A stretch of 8,937 nucleotides of DNA from CAYLJO01 sp964383905. GTDB lineage: Bacteria > Acidobacteriota > Blastocatellia > Pyrinomonadales > Pyrinomonadaceae. Made by a program: the position numbers and the translations under genes. Each line of letters begins with the position of its first letter. Position 1 is the first letter of the stretch. The notes under the pieces are model-generated. The model saw only the letters and a program-made list of their open reading frames with translations. It was not told where the DNA came from and did no database searches. The stretch spans positions 1-8,937 of the forward strand of contig CAYLJO010000241.1 of NCBI GenBank assembly GCA_964383905.1. The letters are read 5' to 3'. Positions 6,274 to 8,937 of the stretch are shown here, piece after piece.

Positions 6274-7302
6274 TTACTGCCGCTCGACAAAGTCGCCCGT
6301 GTGGACTTCCTCCGACGTGCGCGTGATCACGGCTGTCGCCGTGCGCGCCTGCACGTCAAGGACGACCATCTCCCCAACTACTTTACGCGGCAGAGGCCCG
6401 CGATGTAGCTTGATTTCATGAGAGGTGACTGTCGGGCCGTAGACGCCCGTGTCGCTCTGGCCTTCGGAGCGCTGGCCATTAATGGAAAACTTCCCGCCGT
6501 GGAATTTTTTGCTCTCAAAGCCGCCGCTGGCTGAAGTCGGTATCTCCTCATCCTTGAAACGCGCGACGTTGGGCGTTCCCACCCGGCGGTAAATAGTGAA
6601 ATAGTCGCCCGGCTTGACCTGATCCTCCACGCCCAGATCAATAAATACGACTTCATCTTTGGCAAGAAGCTCGCGGCCGTCACGGGCCAGTACGATCCGA
6701 CCCTTCTGTTTGCTGCTCGGATTGATAACGTGATTGAGCGCTACCTCCGTGCGCTGGACCGGCGCGACGCGCTGGGGCACGGCCTTGAGCAGGTCGCCAA
6801 GCATCATCACGTCGCACGATTTGGTGACGACGGCCACCGAGACGCGGTCTTTGACTTCCGTCAGGCGCAGCTGCCCGAGCTCTTGCATGTAGACGCCGAG
6901 CCATCCCTTCTTCTTCGTCCATTTGCTCTTAAACTGCCCGCGCGGTCTGATGATGGAAAACTCCTGGCCCGCCCGCATACCCTGCTGGGAGCCGGCGTTG
7001 ATGTAAACATAGTCGCCCTGGCCGTAATTACGCTTTTCCTGCTCCCGCTCGCCCCCGATGATCTCCAGCGGGGTCTGTTCGGAGGCGTATTGAATATACC
7101 CCCCGCAATACAGGTTCGTTTGATCCACGGCCGGCGCCGGGCCTCTCTCTTCCGGCAATTTGAAGGTCGTTTGGGGCCTTTGCGGTGTGGTGCGCGTTGG
7201 CCTGCTGCCGGTTGTTTGCGCGCTCGCCGCGTAAATCACTCCACACGCAAAGAGCAGAAGCAAAGCCGCAATACTTCGATAAAAGATGCTGTTGGTCCGC
7301 AC
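6274..7302 (-). CDS. Secreted protein with two FlgT-C-like repeats
   Basis: The start is GTG at 7302, with a strong AAGGAG (complement of 7310-7315) 7 nt upstream; a longer frame from TTG at 7374 would put 24 residues before the signal peptide and lacks a ribosome site. The 342-aa protein has a Sec signal (RTNSIFYRS, hydrophobic core 11-24, cleavage about ASA|Q at 28). A Cys at 20 is not in a proper lipobox. Residues 30-60 are a Pro/Thr/Arg-rich linker. Two similar beta-rich units follow. Unit 1 (about 97-171) has GDYVYINAGSQQGMRAGQEFSIIRP, then LGQLRL, VSVAVVTKS and LGD. Unit 2 (about 216-339) has DEVVFIDLGVEDQVKPGDYFTIYRR, then VGEMVVL, ATAVITRTS and TGDFVER. This pattern resembles the C-terminal domain of flagellar assembly protein FlgT, also seen in envelope proteins outside flagella. 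C66 and C163 could form a disulphide. A periplasmic or cell-wall role is inferred; no flagellar genes are visible here. Confidence 0.8.
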   Translation of the reverse strand: MRTNSIFYRSIAALLLLFACGVIYAASAQTTGSRPTRTTPQRPQTTFKLPEERGPAPAVDQTNLYCGGYIQYASEQTPLEIIGGEREQEKRNYGQGDYVYINAGSQQGMRAGQEFSIIRPRGQFKSKWTKKKGWLGVYMQELGQLRLTEVKDRVSVAVVTKSCDVMMLGDLLKAVPQRVAPVQRTEVALNHVINPSSKQKGRIVLARDGRELLAKDEVVFIDLGVEDQVKPGDYFTIYRRVGTPNVARFKDEEIPTSASGGFESKKFHGGKFSINGQRSEGQSDTGVYGPTVTSHEIKLHRGPLPRKVVGEMVVLDVQARTATAVITRTSEEVHTGDFVERQ

Positions 7303-7449
7303 GGGAAATCTCCTTACTTTTTTAGAACGATGCAAGTGTTCAGGTGATCGAATGCTGGTCAGCCACCAAATCAAGTCGCCAGCGCGGTGAGCGGGGAAGA
7401 TTTAGTCAGGCGGCGACGCCGGAAAGCGCTCCACCTGGGGGCATCTTTA

Positions 7450-7479
7450 ATCCTACTGCGATTTGCATACCACCGTCAA
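7450..7479 (-). promoter_or_regulatory. Predicted sigma-70 promoter for the FlgT-C-like gene
   Basis: On the minus strand, TTGACG (7479-7474) and TAGGAT (7455-7450) are separated by 18 bp. Transcription would start near 7443, leaving a leader of about 140 nt before the GTG at 7302. I see no convincing riboswitch fold in that leader. Confidence 0.5.
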
Positions 7480-7526
7480 CAAAATTCTTTGTTATTCGTT
7501 AAACATCCATTAAACGCCCAATAAAC
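7478..7526. promoter_or_regulatory. Phased direct repeats and a palindrome beside the promoter
   Basis: TTAAAC (7499-7504), TTAAAC (7510-7515) and ATAAAC (7521-7526) recur at exactly 11 bp, so all three lie on one face of the helix. Next to them AACAAA-ATTC-TTTGTT (7478-7493) is a perfect 6-bp inverted repeat that overlaps the -35 box at 7474-7479 by two bases. Hexamer repeats with an 11-bp period are the known layout of OmpR/PhoB-family sites (for example Bacillus PhoP TTAACA boxes). The regulator here is unknown. Confidence 0.35.
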
Positions 7527-7830
7527 TGATTGAGCATGATCTTAAATATAGACTTAATACTCCCGTTTTTTCATTTATTATCTGGTATAAGGAGGTAAAA
7601 CGGGGTGGGTCGCGAATCGCAAAAGAGTTGAGAGGCGCATCTATCGCATTATCTTCACTTTTTAAGAGTCGGTGGCTCTCTGGAGGGTAAAACCAGCCAT
7701 AATTCTTTCTCTAATATAGGATTACACGATTTGTCACGGGTCGAAGCGCAATCCATTTGACAGTGCGCGTGTTAGACCAAAAGTCAGCCAGCCACATAGA
7801 TTTCAAAAGATCTTCAACTGCGCCTGCGAC
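7527..7830. other. AT-rich intergenic stretch without a convincing gene
   Basis: This stretch is clearly richer in A+T than its surroundings. It contains a near-perfect Shine-Dalgarno AAGGAGGT (7589-7596), 8 nt before a GTG that opens only an 8-codon frame (7605-7631, ending TGA). A related motif GGAGGGTAAAAC (7682-7693) echoes GGAGGTAAAAC (7591-7601). On the minus strand only frames of about 12 codons occur. I find no riboswitch or structured RNA I can name. A TTGACA at about 7758 has no matching -10 at a usable distance. Confidence 0.4.
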
Positions 7831-7859
7831 TTGCGTTTTAATAGTGCTATTGGTAGTAT
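7831..7859 (+). promoter_or_regulatory. Predicted promoter of the tRNA-tuf operon
   Basis: TTGCGT (7831-7836) and TAGTAT (7854-7859) have the ideal 17-bp spacing. Transcription would begin near 7866, about 34 nt before the first tRNA at 7900. I see no terminator after the tRNAs, so tuf may be read from this promoter. Confidence 0.45.
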
Positions 7860-7899
7860 TCGCAATTTGTCAGAAGACGCGGGAATAGCCCTATAGCGG

Positions 7900-7975
7900 G
7901 CCGGCGTAGCTCAGTTGGTAGAGCATCTGATTTGTAATCAGAGGGTCGGGGGTTCAAATCCCTTCGCCGGCTCCA
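7900..7975 (+). tRNA. tRNA-Thr (anticodon UGU)
   Basis: A full cloverleaf is visible. Acceptor GCCGGCG pairs with CGCCGGC, and the D arm reads TAGCTCAGTTGGTAGAGC. The anticodon stem TCTGA/TCAGA encloses loop TTTGTAA, giving anticodon TGT. The T loop is TTCAAAT. Discriminator T is followed by an encoded CCA (7973-7975). It reads ACA and ACG-type threonine codons. It is first of four tRNAs, in the same position as E. coli thrU. Confidence 0.97.
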
Positions 7976-7994
7976 GCAGATTTTGATAGAACAC

Positions 7995-8082
7995 GCAGGG
8001 GTGGTCGAGTGGTTAATGGCACCGGGCTGTAAACCCGGCGGGCTAACGCCCTACGCAGGTTCGAATCCTGCCCCCTGCACCA
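7995..8082 (+). tRNA. tRNA-Tyr (anticodon GUA)
   Basis: Acceptor GCAGGGG pairs with CCCCTGC, discriminator A, and CCA is encoded (8080-8082). Anticodon stem CCGGG/CCCGG encloses loop CTGTAAA, anticodon GTA. The long variable arm (around CGGGCTAACGCCCTACG) is the class II feature expected of bacterial tRNA-Tyr. T arm GCAGG-TTCGAAT-CCTGC. It lies 19 bp after tRNA-Thr(UGU), matching the place of E. coli tyrU. Confidence 0.97.
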
Positions 8083-8123
8083 GGCGGACAGGCAGCCTTG
8101 TCAAGGGCATGGTTGGTCCGGGC

Positions 8124-8199
8124 GCGGGAGTAGCTCAGTTGGTAGAGCATCAGCCTTCCAAGCTGAGGGTCGCGAGTTCGAGCCTCGTCTCCCGCTCCA
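8124..8199 (+). tRNA. tRNA-Gly (anticodon UCC)
   Basis: Acceptor GCGGGAG pairs with CTCCCGC, discriminator T, encoded CCA (8197-8199). Anticodon stem TCAGC/GCTGA encloses loop CTTCCAA, anticodon TCC, reading GGA/GGG glycine codons. The T arm is CGAG-TTCGAGC-CTCG. It corresponds in order and anticodon to E. coli glyT. Confidence 0.97.
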
Positions 8200-8226
8200 G
8201 TTTTTAATTGATAACTGTGGACTCGC

Positions 8227-8260
8227 GCCCGCGTAGCTGGAAGGACAGAGCGTTTCCTTT

Positions 8261-8262
<2 letters not shown>
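8227..8262 (+). pseudogene. 5' tRNA-like half (acceptor strand plus D arm)
   Basis: GCCCGCG (8227-8233) followed by TAGCT and, 10 nt later, AGAGC looks like positions 1-25 of a tRNA. Over 25 nt it matches tRNA-Thr(UGU) at 17, including TAGCT and AGAGC. After that, TTTCCTTTGC does not lead into an anticodon arm; instead tRNA-Thr(GGU) begins at 8261. Its acceptor strand is perfectly complementary to CGCGGGC at 8800-8806, in the 3' tRNA-like half beyond the HNH gene. It is therefore likely the severed front of one tRNA gene. Confidence 0.5.
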
Positions 8263-8331
<69 letters not shown>

Positions 8332-8332
<1 letters not shown>

Positions 8333-8733
8333 TGGTCTTATTTATGGTAAGATGGGCATTAGTAACTTCCAGGAGGAGTACTAATGCCCTATAAGGATAT
8401 TGGAGACCGTAGGGACTATGCGCGTGCCTATGGTAGAGAGTATTACCGGCGGAATCGCGAACACTTGCTCGAGAAGCAGAAGGAGAAGAACAGAAGGCAC
8501 ATAGACAGAGTTGGGGCGTGGCTGAGCGAGTACAAGAAACAGTTATCATGCGCCCGGTGTTTTGAATCACATCCTGCAACTCTTCAATTCCATCATCGCG
8601 ACCCAAAAGAGAAAGATTTTTCCATCAGTTTGTATAGGATGGGCAAATGGAGCAGGGAACGTATACTGAGAGAGATCGCCAAGTGCGAGGTAATCTGCGC
8701 TAACTGTCATGCCAAAGAACATTGGTCTTATTT
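8332..8733. mobile_element. Putative HNH homing cassette bounded by 12-bp direct repeats
   Basis: TTGGTCTTATTT occurs at 8332-8343, starting on the discriminator base of tRNA-Thr(GGU), and again at 8722-8733, inside the last codons of the HNH ORF. The interval carries a regulatory hairpin and the HNH gene. Two identical 12-mers this close are unlikely by chance (order of 1% for a 600-bp stretch). The second copy being coding sequence is unusual for a simple target duplication, so the exact ends are uncertain. Confidence 0.4.
8354..8389 (+). promoter_or_regulatory. Hairpin sequestering the HNH start codon and ribosome site
   Basis: GGGCATTAGTA (8354-8364) and TACTAATGCCC (8379-8389) are perfect 11-bp complements. 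The ATG at 8384-8386 lies in the 3' arm, and the Shine-Dalgarno AGGAGG (8371-8376) in the 14-nt loop. Past a bulged A at 8365 the stem can continue with CTTC (8366-8369) against GGAG (8375-8378), covering part of the Shine-Dalgarno too. This should block ribosome entry on a folded transcript. Such RBS-hiding hairpins are known for phage T4 homing endonucleases, for example I-TevI and MobE. Confidence 0.65.
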
Positions 8734-8743
8734 GTATGAGTAG
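8384..8743 (+). CDS. Small HNH endonuclease, probably a homing enzyme
   Basis: The 119-aa protein starts at ATG 8384 with AGGAGG (8371-8376) 7 nt upstream. Residues 9-45 are strongly basic and helical (YYRRNREHLLEKQKEKNRRH), typical of a DNA-binding front end. The HNH/beta-beta-alpha-metal module follows: zinc-knuckle Cys pairs C56/C59 and C105/C108, catalytic-region HH at 70-71 in LQFHHRDP, and CEVICANCHAKEH at 101-113 with N107, H109 and H113. The module looks complete, so a metal-dependent nicking or cutting endonuclease is expected. Half of the arginine codons (8 of 16) are AGA or AGG and ATA occurs three times, unlike the CGN-dominated neighbours, suggesting recent transfer. It lies between tRNA-Thr(GGU) and tuf, where most genomes have no gene. 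Location among tRNAs and the start-site hairpin point to a free-standing homing endonuclease. Its target is unknown. Confidence 0.85.
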   Translation: MPYKDIGDRRDYARAYGREYYRRNREHLLEKQKEKNRRHIDRVGAWLSEYKKQLSCARCFESHPATLQFHHRDPKEKDFSISLYRMGKWSRERILREIAKCEVICANCHAKEHWSYLYE

Positions 8744-8810
8744 CCTTTGCGGATGCAAATCCCAGCATCGGCTCCGGTCCGCGTGGGTTCAAATCTCATC
8801 GCGGGCTTCA
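8744..8810 (+). pseudogene. 3' tRNA-like half (T arm and acceptor strand)
   Basis: GTGGG-TTCAAAT-CTCAT (8783-8799) forms a T arm with the invariant G53-C61 pair and two G-U pairs, followed by acceptor strand CGCGGGC (8800-8806) and TTCA, one base off a TCCA end. The last 25 nt match tRNA-Thr(UGU) at 21. The acceptor pairs 7/7 with GCCCGCG at 8227-8233. Upstream, GATGC and GCATC (8752-8756, 8765-8769) could be an anticodon stem with an abnormal 8-nt loop AAATCCCA; alternatively AGCATCGG is a D/anticodon junction with the anticodon loop deleted. I cannot assign an anticodon. It begins just after the HNH stop with CCTTTGC, also found at 8256-8262. Confidence 0.5.
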
Positions 8811-8867
8811 TCGATCGCCGTCGCCGGCATCTAATAATTTGAGCTTAAGAGAAGAGGATATTGGGTA

Positions 8868-8937
8868 ATGTCGAAAGAGAAATTTGACCGGACGAAGCCG
8901 CACGTCAACATCGGGACCATCGGCCACGTCGACCACG
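8868..8937 (+). CDS. tuf: Translation elongation factor Tu (5' end, partial)
   Basis: ATG at 8868 opens MSKEKFDRTKPHVNIGTIGHVDH, the near-invariant EF-Tu N-terminus; the window ends inside the G1/P-loop motif GHVDHGKT. EF-Tu is the GTPase that brings aminoacyl-tRNA to the ribosome. A purine-rich AGAGG (8853-8857) lies 10 nt upstream as ribosome site. Location after the Thr-Tyr-Gly-Thr tRNAs corresponds to E. coli tufB. The leader 8811-8867 holds nothing else recognisable. Confidence 0.97.
   Translation, partial: MSKEKFDRTKPHVNIGTIGHVDH

Noticed and set aside
6730..7347. 205-codon plus-strand frame
   Set aside because: Antisense to the FlgT-C-like gene, which has a signal peptide, strong ribosome site and promoter.
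7741..7800. TTGACA near 7758 as the tRNA operon promoter
   Set aside because: No acceptable -10 hexamer lies 16-18 bp downstream; TTGCGT-17-TAGTAT at 7831-7859 is better placed.
7983..8207. 74-codon plus-strand frame
   Set aside because: It is a translation of tRNA-Tyr and tRNA-Gly; its GVAQLVEH-type peptides are the familiar artefact of translated tRNA genes.

Overview
The window (8,937 bp, GC-rich, with frequent GTG starts and long GC-rich 3' hairpins) is a stretch of Gram-negative bacterial chromosome. The first gene ends like an outer-membrane beta-barrel, and several products carry export signals. The gene content would fit Acidobacteriota (Blastocatellia-like), but that placement is an inference from gene style; no 16S or other marker is present.

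Layout. 1-480 (+): the 3' end of an outer-membrane barrel gene, then a small exported protein with one CXXCH haem motif. 504-1460 (-): a conserved protein of uncertain, possibly deoxyhypusine-synthase-like, function. 1603-4449 (-): uvrA, complete. 4450-4856: a divergent control region with a promoter for each flanking gene and two tandem hairpins. 4857-5597 (+): pgsA, followed by a very long perfect hairpin. 5756-6101 (-): an apparently decayed small membrane ORF and an intact 53-aa single-span membrane protein. 6274-7302 (-): a secreted protein with two FlgT-C-like repeats, with its promoter at 7450-7479. 7480-7830: an AT-rich stretch with 11-bp-phased direct repeats and no convincing gene. 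7831-8937 (+): a tRNA operon, Thr(UGU)-Tyr(GUA)-Gly(UCC)-Thr(GGU), leading into tuf (EF-Tu), which runs off the end.

The tRNA-tuf block has the same order and anticodons as the Escherichia coli thrU-tyrU-glyT-thrT-tufB operon. Here it has been invaded. A small HNH endonuclease gene with foreign codon use sits between tRNA-Thr(GGU) and tuf. tRNA-Thr(GGU) is the only one of the four without an encoded CCA. A 12-bp direct repeat starts exactly at its 3' end and recurs at the end of the HNH ORF. The HNH start codon and Shine-Dalgarno lie inside a perfect 11-bp hairpin that should repress translation, as known for T4 homing endonucleases. Outside this, a 5' tRNA-like half (8227-8262) and a 3' tRNA-like half (8744-8810) bracket tRNA-Thr(GGU) plus the HNH gene. 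Their acceptor strands pair 7/7, and relative to tRNA-Thr(UGU) they show a compensatory base-pair change. This looks like a tRNA gene split by a homing-type element and is the most interesting part of the window.

The other genes are housekeeping (DNA repair, phospholipid synthesis) or envelope functions, and I see no pathway linking them.
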